From a virus: 57,585 nt of DNA. The notes under the pieces are model-generated. The model saw only the letters and a program-made list of their open reading frames with translations, made no database searches and was not told the DNA's origin. Shown here piece after piece: positions 14,309 to 20,874 of the stretch (positions are counted from its first letter, which is position 1; each line of letters begins with the position of its first letter). Position numbers and translations under genes: made by a program. The stretch lies in IMG/VR virus record IMGVR_UViG_3300047163_000047, positions 1 through 57,585 of that record. One strand, 5' to 3'.

Positions 14309-14490
14309 TTAAGAAGGATCGGGGGTGTTGTGAGCGACCATGGAGGCGCGAGGCTCTTTCACTTTCAGTTTTTGGCGCAGTAAAGTCTCGGCGTTTTCTG
14401 CCCGCAGGATGAGCCCGTTGAGCTTGTCCACGATGAGTTCTAGGCCGTTCTTGGCGATCATCTCGCGGACTGATTCAATGGTGTGGTATT

Positions 14491-14494
<4 letters not shown>
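14309..14494 (-). CDS. hypothetical protein, 61 aa
   Basis: The product (MKYHTIESVREMIAKNGLEL) is helical and charged and overlaps the previous gene by ATGA. It has no recognised domain. Confidence 0.65.
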
Positions 14495-15162
<668 letters not shown>

Positions 15163-15180
15163 GTTTTCCTGTTGTTTGGA

Positions 15181-15208
15181 TCATTACGGATAGGCGTTAT
15201 TTGGTCAA
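15181..15208 (-). promoter_or_regulatory. minus-strand promoter P3
   Basis: TTGACC (15208-15203), a 16-base spacer with AAATAACG, TAATGA (15186-15181). The upstream block GAGATAGTTC matches P1 and P2. It lies in the gap before the immunity-like gene. Confidence 0.75.
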
Positions 15209-15211
15209 GAA

Positions 15212-15379
15212 CTATCTCAGCAATTTTTTGAGAGCTTCAATCAGTTCAGGGACATTCTTGTTCTGGATAAAAATCTGATCTCCACTTTGGTCGATGACGA
15301 TGCAGCCGTCTTGATCCCAGCCTTTTTCGGAATGGGATATTTCGATGTCGTCGAAGCAGTGTTCTTCGATGAGGATCAT
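15212..15379 (-). CDS. small hypothetical protein, 55 aa
   Basis: The start at 15377-15379 (MILIEEHCFDDIEISHSEKG) has an ATGA overlap; the earlier in-frame ATG would overlap the previous gene widely. The product looks like a small beta-rich protein (CIVIDQSGDQIFIQNKNVPE). The function is unknown. Confidence 0.65.
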   Translation of the reverse strand: MILIEEHCFDDIEISHSEKGWDQDGCIVIDQSGDQIFIQNKNVPELIEALKKLLR

Positions 15380-15624
15380 AAATCTCCATCGTCGAATGAT
15401 GATAAGCCCTGAGCATCCAACCATGCTTTCGATATGCGTCTGAAATTTATCGGTAGATCAGGCGCTCCTGTAATAGCCTTGTGAACCGCTCCCCAAAAAA
15501 CATCTTCGGAGCACTGCATTTCCTTTTTATTCCACTTTTTAAGATAAGCTTGGATTTTCGCCTTATCCATGCTCAACAATGCAGCGTTTCTATCCTGATG
15601 CCATGCCTCAATGTCAACGCTCAT
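15376..15624 (-). CDS. hypothetical protein, 82 aa
   Basis: The product (MSVDIEAWHQDRNAALLSMD) is helical, with acidic and aromatic residues; no domain is recognised. It is coupled on both sides by ATGA overlaps. Confidence 0.65.
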   Translation of the reverse strand: MSVDIEAWHQDRNAALLSMDKAKIQAYLKKWNKKEMQCSEDVFWGAVHKAITGAPDLPINFRRISKAWLDAQGLSSFDDGDL

Positions 15625-15953
15625 GGGTTGATTCCCTTGAATTTCTCAATCAGCGCCACGAGATCAGCCTTCCGGCGTGCCTTGGAGCGACCAGGGATTT
15701 GCATATCTGTGGCCATCTTGCGCAGGACTTTGACCGTGATGCGGATGAACTTGCCATCCATCTGAACGGCAGCACGCCAGGGCAATGCCGGAGTCCTCAA
15801 GGCTGGTGGAGGGTTGAAGAAGCATGGCCGAGAAGTTGGGATGAGTTTGCTCGGGGCTGTCATGGATTTGCAGCGGAATAAGCGGCGGCTGAATCCGGTG
15901 TGTAAATTGAAGGCGACGTAGGATTTCATTATACTGCTTATAGCCGGACTCAT
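15621..15953 (-). CDS. SAP/Rho-N-like DNA-binding protein
   Basis: The C-terminal 40 residues (VKVLRKMATDMQIPGRSKAR, RKADLVALIEKF) form a SAP or Rho-N-like helix-extended-helix, a small DNA/RNA-binding motif. The start is uncertain: ATG at 15953 (MSPAISSIMK) or 15929 (MKSYVAFNLH). A TATAAT lies directly over the second ATG, so promoter and start signals conflict. A weak relative of the P1-P3 spacer (CGTTAT) is at 15971-15976. Confidence 0.6.
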   Translation of the reverse strand: MSPAISSIMKSYVAFNLHTGFSRRLFRCKSMTAPSKLIPTSRPCFFNPPPALRTPALPWRAAVQMDGKFIRITVKVLRKMATDMQIPGRSKARRKADLVALIEKFKGINP

Positions 15954-16051
15954 GCCAAGTAACGGCTATACGTTATTCTCAGAGGTAACTTTATTTTCCC
16001 TGCACAGGGACGTGAGCAAATATCCGCACATTCTGGTCAATAATAGCCAGA

Positions 16052-16480
16052 TCAGAAGAGGGGCATACCGTTATGCGTTTCTCGCCAGAGGGCCCTTGCT
16101 TCCGCTGTGTCACACAACCAGCCGCGCTTGCGGGCCTCTTCTTTGTTTCTCTCGACCCAAGAATTGCCCTCCCAGCTCGTACCCATCCAAGTTGATTCTT
16201 CCAAGTAGTAAGGGCCCCGACGCCACGCGTGATGTATCGTGGTCGCGGCTCTGTGATGTGGTCTTAGCTCTCCATTGATGTCGGGCAACACTCCAGCAAG
16301 AGCCATAGGACAAATACTATTCTCTTGTTGTGATAAAAACCATTTCCGGCGTTGACCATAGATCAAATCCAACTTCTTACGTGATGGTTTTACCTTTCTC
16401 ACTGGCGTTCTCCGCTCGATCCTCACGCTGCTTCGCTTAAGCGGAACTTTCCTCCTGATTGGCTGGCGACGTTGGATCAT
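16052..16480 (-). CDS. HNH-nuclease-like protein
   Basis: The N-terminus is a basic tail (RRQPIRRKVPLKRSSVRIER), then LDLIYGQRRKWFLSQQ, CPMALAG and the metal-site region PHHRAATTIHHAWRRGPYYL, ending WVERNKEEARKRGWL. This is the layout of short phage HNH nucleases (basic tail, IHH, LLD-type helix, helical end), but the usual second Cys pair and CHxxIH are missing or changed. Activity is therefore uncertain; it could act in recombination like NinG. Confidence 0.55.
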   Translation of the reverse strand: MIQRRQPIRRKVPLKRSSVRIERRTPVRKVKPSRKKLDLIYGQRRKWFLSQQENSICPMALAGVLPDINGELRPHHRAATTIHHAWRRGPYYLEESTWMGTSWEGNSWVERNKEEARKRGWLCDTAEARALWRETHNGMPLF

Positions 16481-17139
16481 CCTGAGCTGTCTTTCTCCTG
16501 GTCGTTTTCCGCCACCATCTGGGTCACGAAGGGGTGCTTGTCTCGGCTGATTTTCGTAGAGCAGGTGCGCAGTAATAGCATCTGCGGCGGCTCATTCCCC
16601 GATTTGGCACAGTATGGCCGCACTCCAGTAGTTCGCGATACGTCCTCGGGAACAACGGGTCTGGATTCGGTATGACATTGAGAACCTTGCGTAAGGGCCA
16701 CTTCTGGTTTTTTGTTTTCGATAGGTGCTTCATACCTATACGTCGTGGCCGTGACAGAGCTTAAGAGTGTACTTTGCTTGACCTGAATATCTTCGGGATC
16801 AGTCAGGCTAATCTGGAGATAGCGCGTGTCCCATTCCCGACCTTCCCGCTCCGTGCCGCAGTAGCGGTCAAAATGATAGCGACCCTTTACGGCGCTCCCA
16901 CAGTCCCGAACATAATGCAGTGTCCATGGCTCACTCTTGCATTCCCTTGTCCATATTTTCTGCCCGATGTGGTAAATGCTCAGGTCAGCAGCCAAATCGC
17001 CCCGATGGAGATGATCGCCGGTACAGGAAATAGGGCCGTAATCGTCTTCCCCGTTCCAGTAGCCGGTCATTCTCGCTTGGAATGCTATCGCGCTTATACC
17101 GAACATTAACAGCAGTGAAGCAGTAAGTATCATTCTCAT
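16477..17139 (-). CDS. secreted 3D-domain (double-psi beta-barrel) protein
   Basis: A signal peptide (MRMILTASLLLMFGISAIAF) is followed by a domain with the 3D/RlpA-like pattern: ARMTGYWNGEDDYGPISCTG, RGDLAADLSIYHIGQKIWTR and VRDCGSAVKGRYHFDRYCG with the conserved aspartates. Such domains bind or cut peptidoglycan glycan strands (MltA/RlpA-type). With the lysozyme gene nearby this is probably a second cell-wall enzyme; a long low-complexity tail follows. It overlaps the next gene by 4 bases. Confidence 0.7.
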   Translation of the reverse strand: MRMILTASLLLMFGISAIAFQARMTGYWNGEDDYGPISCTGDHLHRGDLAADLSIYHIGQKIWTRECKSEPWTLHYVRDCGSAVKGRYHFDRYCGTEREGREWDTRYLQISLTDPEDIQVKQSTLLSSVTATTYRYEAPIENKKPEVALTQGSQCHTESRPVVPEDVSRTTGVRPYCAKSGNEPPQMLLLRTCSTKISRDKHPFVTQMVAENDQEKDSSG

Positions 17140-17190
17140 CTACGGGTTTTACCCCATGGCTCGCTGGCTTGGGAAGGCCTAATTTTAGGC

Positions 17191-17337
17191 ATGAGTATTT
17201 TACTTCTTGCCTTAATTCTTATTTTCGTGTTCGGCGGATTCGGGTGGAATCTTGGTGGCCCTTGGGGCGGCGGATATGGCATCGGAAGCGTGCTCTTGGT
17301 TATTCTCCTGCTCTATTTAATCGGCGCTTTGCGCTGA
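17191..17337 (+). CDS. small hydrophobic protein, DUF3309-like (plus strand)
   Basis: The 48-residue product has two hydrophobic segments separated by GGFGWNLGGPWGGGYGIG, matching DUF3309 membrane proteins known in bacteria. It is one of very few plus-strand genes and is convergent with the small lysis-region gene, overlapping it by 25 bases. A hairpin-forming sequence GCCTAATTTTAGGC (17177-17190) lies directly before the ATG and may control it. The family's function is unknown; it looks like an acquired bacterial gene. Confidence 0.7.
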   Translation: MSILLLALILIFVFGGFGWNLGGPWGGGYGIGSVLLVILLLYLIGALR

Positions 17338-17453
17338 CGCTTCTCTCTGGCCTTTCTGGGCCTTCCGAGTTTTGCCCCGATTTTCTTGAACAGAAATAAA
17401 AGCGTTTCGTCGTCGCAATACCGAATCAATCTCCAAAGTCCAATCGCGCTCAT
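17313..17453 (-). CDS. small basic protein, 46 aa
   Basis: The start at 17451-17453 (MSAIGLWRLIRYCDDETLLF) is in an ATGA overlap with the small membrane gene. The C-terminal half is strongly basic (LGRPRKAREKRQRKAPIK). No family was recognised; its position suggests a lysis accessory role. Confidence 0.55.
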   Translation of the reverse strand: MSAIGLWRLIRYCDDETLLFLFKKIGAKLGRPRKAREKRQRKAPIK

Positions 17454-17572
17454 GCGAGCATGGCACTGACCAGGATGAGGATGAAAACAATGCCGATGAA
17501 TAGGACGCCATAAGCGATGGCATCGTTTATCCAATATTTGAGGACATATTCCTTGTCGTAGTTTAGTTTCAT
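17450..17572 (-). CDS. small membrane protein, 40 aa
   Basis: A single membrane helix (AIAYGVLFIGIVFILILVSA, about residues 19-38) follows a short polar N-terminus. The ATG overlaps the lysozyme stop (ATGA). Size and position between lysis genes suggest a holin-like or anti-holin protein, not proven. Confidence 0.6.
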   Translation of the reverse strand: MKLNYDKEYVLKYWINDAIAYGVLFIGIVFILILVSAMLA

Positions 17573-18273
17573 GGAGTCTCCATCAGGGCTGCGGTTGCGT
17601 CATATCGGGCCTTAAGGCCGTTGTAGATTCCGGCGTCCGACCAAGCATCGTACATCGTTGTCGGGATGTGTCGCAGGGCATCGGCCATCCCTTCGTAATC
17701 CTTGCGCGGCACGAGAGAGCGGATCACGCGCAGATCAACTCGGCTGTCTCCTGATAAAGCACTCCCCCGGTTGTAAGTCGTGGCCACAAGCGCGGAGATG
17801 GCGTTAGATCGCAGGTTGTCGGCTCCTGGATACGTCCTGATGGTCAGGGCATATTCATTGGCCACTTCAATCTCGCGAAACTCATCTAAGGCAATCGGCC
17901 AAGTGACTTCGATGTCGCGCACGGAGCGCAGAATGGATCGGGCCTTCTGACCGGTAATGCCAGCGACTTGGGCGAGGCGATTAGCCGCTTCTGCGTCGAT
18001 CCGGCTTGACCAGTCTGAAGTGATGCGATCTGCCGTCTCGTAGCCACAATCCACGCCGCAGGCTATCGTGACGCCGCTCTGTCCCCCAGGCCATGTCGGG
18101 AAACGCTCTGTCTTGTTATAGTAGCCCTCATCACCGACCTCATAGTAAACAATGAGGTTGAATCCCGCATCGCTCAAAAGAGCGTGAGGCTCCTGGAAAA
18201 GAGGCGTTGCCTCACCCTGCTTTGATCCGCAGGCCGTGAGCAAGAGGCATGTGGCGAGCAGATACCATTTCAT
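17569..18273 (-). CDS. phage lysozyme (pesticin/T4-lysozyme-like), lipoprotein signal
   Basis: The 234-residue protein starts MKWYLLATCLLLTACGSKQG, a lipoprotein signal with the lipobox LTAC. The catalytic domain follows: FNLIVYYEVGDEGYYNK (with the likely catalytic Glu in YEVG), then PTWPGGQSGVTIACGVDCGY, the pattern of pesticin-type and T4-like muramidases. It cleaves peptidoglycan at the end of infection. The TAATG overlap with the holin-like gene supports the start at 18273; the longer upstream frame is rejected. A lipid anchor on a lysozyme is unusual. Confidence 0.8.
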   Translation of the reverse strand: MKWYLLATCLLLTACGSKQGEATPLFQEPHALLSDAGFNLIVYYEVGDEGYYNKTERFPTWPGGQSGVTIACGVDCGYETADRITSDWSSRIDAEAANRLAQVAGITGQKARSILRSVRDIEVTWPIALDEFREIEVANEYALTIRTYPGADNLRSNAISALVATTYNRGSALSGDSRVDLRVIRSLVPRKDYEGMADALRHIPTTMYDAWSDAGIYNGLKARYDATAALMETP

Positions 18274-18605
18274 TAGTGGCGCAGATAGAAATACTCGAAC
18301 ATCAGAATCACGATGAAAATCAGTATCGGCTTGGCACTGTCCATGAAGGGTCTGCCAGCCGCCAGCCATTCCTCGCGATTGAGTGAGTAGTAAAGGTGTC
18401 CGTCGAGGCTTAGAGCTCCGATAGCCGCCCAGAGAATGGGACTCTGGTTGAGGATGACTCCGAGCAGCTCGCTAACGTCGTCGGCAGGAGATCGGCCTGT
18501 GCAGAACCTTACAACTTCAGCGAGAGTGATTCCGGCAATTATGATCGCCCCCGGCCAAAGCCAAAGCTCCCGGAAGTAGGATAGCAGAGATGCTAGTTTC
18601 TTCAC
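18273..18605 (-). CDS. putative holin, 110 aa
   Basis: Three hydrophobic segments are visible: LWPGAIIIAGITLAEVVRF, ILWAAIGALSLDGHLYY and PILIFIVILMFEYFYLRH. The gene is directly upstream of the lysozyme and overlaps its start, the usual holin position. Size also fits a class I/II holin. Function is inferred from context. Confidence 0.6.
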   Translation of the reverse strand: MKKLASLLSYFRELWLWPGAIIIAGITLAEVVRFCTGRSPADDVSELLGVILNQSPILWAAIGALSLDGHLYYSLNREEWLAAGRPFMDSAKPILIFIVILMFEYFYLRH

Positions 18606-18922
18606 AGGATATGGATGATGAAGGCCGCGAAAATGAACGCGAGCGTTACAACCACGCCGATGAGGATGTAGGCGCTCTTCGGGTGTTCGTGCTGAAGCGT
18701 TTTAAACTCGGTGACGGCTTCCTGCTCGACGGCCATCACCTTCGGTGCCGTGGCTGCGGCGAATTGCTCCACATCGACCACGATATGACCCAGATCAGAT
18801 TCGATCACGGCAAACACTCCGGGGCGTGTTTTGGCCGTCGTGATGGTCGGGCCTGATTGGGGCTGCGCAGGTACTTGGGTAGCCCCTGCGGTTTCAACGG
18901 TTGGATCGAGTAGGCGCTTCAT
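18602..18922 (-). CDS. membrane-anchored protein in the lysis cassette, 106 aa
   Basis: The start at 18920-18922 (MKRLLDPTVETAGATQVPAQ) is in an ATGA overlap. A C-terminal hydrophobic helix (AYILIGVVVTLAFIFAAFII) with almost no tail marks a tail-anchored membrane protein. It may be part of a spanin or holin complex. Confidence 0.55.
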   Translation of the reverse strand: MKRLLDPTVETAGATQVPAQPQSGPTITTAKTRPGVFAVIESDLGHIVVDVEQFAAATAPKVMAVEQEAVTEFKTLQHEHPKSAYILIGVVVTLAFIFAAFIIHIL

Positions 18923-19662
18923 GATGTTTTCGTGGTTGTGGCCGGAGCCTGGGTTTGAACTGTCACAGGGTCGAGAATATTCCATGCTTCGAGGTAGGCC
19001 CATTTGAAGACATAGGCGATGTCCTTAACGCATGTCCAGAGGACGCTGAAGATGTCCGTAATAATTGTCCCGGCAATTTGAGCGGGAGGGTAGGGAATGA
19101 ATTTGGCCACAAAAGAGAAGATCAAGAGCAGACCAAGCGGGATGAGAATCACGAGCGCAATCTTCATGTTCTGCTTGATGAGGTAGGGGATTCCAAACCA
19201 AGCGTGCACTTGCTCGTAGTCGGCGTCCGCCTCGGCAGCGAGCTTCTGCATTGTCTGATCCTCTTGATCGGTCTTTGCGATGGCCTCATTGAGCTGACCC
19301 TTCAGGGAAATTACTTCCTCGTTTTTCTGGGCGAGCAAATCTTCCGCTCCCTGCGCAGAGGCGAGGGCTGCCGCCAGTTGCTTTTTCAATGTAATCACGT
19401 CGGTGCTTGGCGTAGCCAGCGTGAGAGCGTTCTGATTCAATTGCATGGCCACATTCTCAGCCTTAGTGGGCTGCGGATCGGTCTTGAGCGCCATCAAACT
19501 CTGCCATGCATCGTTTCCGAGGAATCCCACTACGGCGTCATGAAGTTGACGTTCTGTCTTGATCTGCCTTGATAACTTTTTGGCCTGGTCGAGATCGTCG
19601 GGGTTGCATCCGGCAAGGATCAAGCAGGCTGACAGAATGATAACCGCTCCCGTTTTATTCAT
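18919..19662 (-). CDS. lipoprotein with coiled coil and membrane helices, spanin-like
   Basis: The N-terminus MNKTGAVIILSACLILAGCN contains a lipobox (LAGC). It is followed by coiled-coil segments (TLKKQLAAALASAQGAEDLL, VISLKGQLNEAIAKTDQED) and two hydrophobic segments near the C-terminus (KIALVILIPLGLLLIFSFVA, IITDIFSVLWTCVKDIAYVF). Lipoprotein anchor plus coiled coil resembles spanins that fuse inner and outer membranes, though the membrane-helix layout is not a standard one. It heads the lysis cassette. Confidence 0.55.
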   Translation of the reverse strand: MNKTGAVIILSACLILAGCNPDDLDQAKKLSRQIKTERQLHDAVVGFLGNDAWQSLMALKTDPQPTKAENVAMQLNQNALTLATPSTDVITLKKQLAAALASAQGAEDLLAQKNEEVISLKGQLNEAIAKTDQEDQTMQKLAAEADADYEQVHAWFGIPYLIKQNMKIALVILIPLGLLLIFSFVAKFIPYPPAQIAGTIITDIFSVLWTCVKDIAYVFKWAYLEAWNILDPVTVQTQAPATTTKTS

Positions 19663-19681
19663 CTATTCAATGGGTAGGTGA

Positions 19682-19699
19682 ATTACGCTTTCCCGTCAA
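19682..19699 (-). promoter_or_regulatory. shortened relative of the P1-P3 promoters
   Basis: The bases TTGACGGGAAAGCGTAAT equal the P1/P2 sequence with about 8 bases (the GGATAACG part) missing, so -35 and -10 are only 8 bases apart. It lies upstream of the lysis cassette. Probably a decayed or altered promoter. Confidence 0.4.
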
Positions 19700-19708
19700 T
19701 CCTAAATT

Positions 19709-20242
19709 TCAATGGGATAGATAACTCATAAAGGGTTTGATGGCTGGCCATGCTAAAGCGCAGGCTCCCAAGAAGGAAAGTAATCCCATAATTGTCTTCC
19801 ATGTCCATCCCCATACCGCCAGCAGCCAAATGCGTTTTTTCTTTGGGATCAACCAATTTCCTTCTCGGACACCCTCCTCAAATATCTTTTTTTCTGCCTC
19901 TGATTTTTCGATGACCTGATTTTTGTATTCCAAGCCTTGGACTCTCTCGATTGTTTTTGAGATTGATCCATTCAATTCTTTGAATTTGATCTCGATCTGA
20001 TTCCCGATTCCCATGACCTCTTCATGAGCTGCCTGCGCCGTGGTTACGGCCAGAGCCGCATTATTTGCTGCCTCATCAAGTTTTTTAAAAATTATCCTAT
20101 TCGTTTCTTCTCTGGATAAATTCTGACGATTTAAGGTAAGCAAAATTTCTGCCTGAACCGGGTTTGCATATTCTACAACCTCTTTTGCTAATCCTAAAGC
20201 TCCTGATTTTCGAAGAAGTTCATCTTTTGGATCATCAGGCAT
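19709..20242 (-). CDS. coiled-coil membrane protein, 177 aa
   Basis: A long helical part with heptads (IFKKLDEAANNAALAVTTAQ, SKTIERVQGLEYKNQVIEKS) precedes a C-terminal hydrophobic helix (TIMGLLSFLGACALAWPAIK). No enzymatic motif is seen. It could be a lysis or membrane-associated virion protein. Confidence 0.6.
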   Translation of the reverse strand: MPDDPKDELLRKSGALGLAKEVVEYANPVQAEILLTLNRQNLSREETNRIIFKKLDEAANNAALAVTTAQAAHEEVMGIGNQIEIKFKELNGSISKTIERVQGLEYKNQVIEKSEAEKKIFEEGVREGNWLIPKKKRIWLLAVWGWTWKTIMGLLSFLGACALAWPAIKPFMSYLSH

Positions 20243-20261
20243 TTTTTATGAATTGGTTTTA

Positions 20262-20279
20262 TGATCTACTTCTAGATCA
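20262..20279 (-). other. hairpin with 7-bp stem between genes
   Basis: On the minus strand TGATCTA-GAAG-TAGATCA forms a perfect 7-bp stem with a 4-base loop, in the 44-bp gap between the gene 20287-20523 and the start of 19709-20242. It is followed by TAAAACC, not a T run, so a simple intrinsic terminator is unlikely. It may be an RNA-stability or translation-control element. Confidence 0.5.
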
Positions 20280-20286
20280 AGTGAAA

Positions 20287-20523
20287 TTAAGAAACCAGAC
20301 TGGCTAAAAAGGCATTAATTTCGGCCAAATCACTTCCGAGGGCAGCAGCAAGGTCTTCTGGAGAGACAGCAGCATTTTCACCCCTTGAAGGGATTCCATT
20401 TGTAAGAGTGGCCTGCAATCGAGAAGCTGGCCCTGCAAGATTTTTCTTTTGATTTTGTAAGTTCGCCACTTGATTTTTAAAATTGATGGCTGCGACTTGG
20501 GCTGGGGTGTAGAGATCAGGCAT
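20287..20523 (-). CDS. hypothetical protein, 78 aa
   Basis: The product (MPDLYTPAQVAAINFKNQVA) is Ala/Gln/Asn-rich, suggesting a helical virion-associated protein. It carries a degenerate 12-bp palindrome at 20381-20392 (encoding IPSRG). The function is unknown. Confidence 0.65.
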   Translation of the reverse strand: MPDLYTPAQVAAINFKNQVANLQNQKKNLAGPASRLQATLTNGIPSRGENAAVSPEDLAAALGSDLAEINAFLASLVS

Positions 20524-20544
20524 AATTTCCTTTTTGGTTAGAGT

Positions 20545-20871
20545 TTATTTTTCTAAATCTGAAATAATAGGCTTAAGAAGTTCAACTACGACAAAAGGGA
20601 TTTCATTTTTATCCATTTGAAGATCGGACAAGACCAATTCGCCCAAAGCAATATCTTCCGATTCAGCATCCAAAACCTTGAGCCATTCTGAGGACTGAGT
20701 TTCTTTATCCTCGGCCAGCTTTTTTTCAACCTCTCCCAAATCGGTCATGACGCCAGCCAGAAGTCTCTTGTTTTTGAATAAGACGAGAAATGTTTTGGTA
20801 TCGAATTTGGCCGCAGCAATATTATTGAGGCCGTATGAGAGTTGGATGATTTCTCGGTTTTTTAGTTTCAT
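20545..20871 (-). CDS. hypothetical protein, 108 aa
   Basis: The product is helical (MKLKNREIIQLSYGLNNIAA at the start, then GVMTDLGEVEKKLAEDKETQ). It follows the tail fibre by 3 bases. The position after the fibre suggests a tail-fibre assembly or chaperone role, which is inference only. Confidence 0.6.
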   Translation of the reverse strand: MKLKNREIIQLSYGLNNIAAAKFDTKTFLVLFKNKRLLAGVMTDLGEVEKKLAEDKETQSSEWLKVLDAESEDIALGELVLSDLQMDKNEIPFVVVELLKPIISDLEK

Positions 20872-20874
20872 AAA

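Noticed and set aside
15954-16010. Fourth member of the P1-P3 promoter class near 15960-15990
   Set aside because: It shares CGTTAT and the 6-base gap but lacks the TTGAC -35, so it is not called as a promoter.
17169-17399. Plus-strand ORF MGRPNFRHEYF covering the DUF3309 region in another frame
   Set aside because: The 17191-17337 frame encodes a recognisable membrane family with Gly-rich turn; the longer frame has no features.
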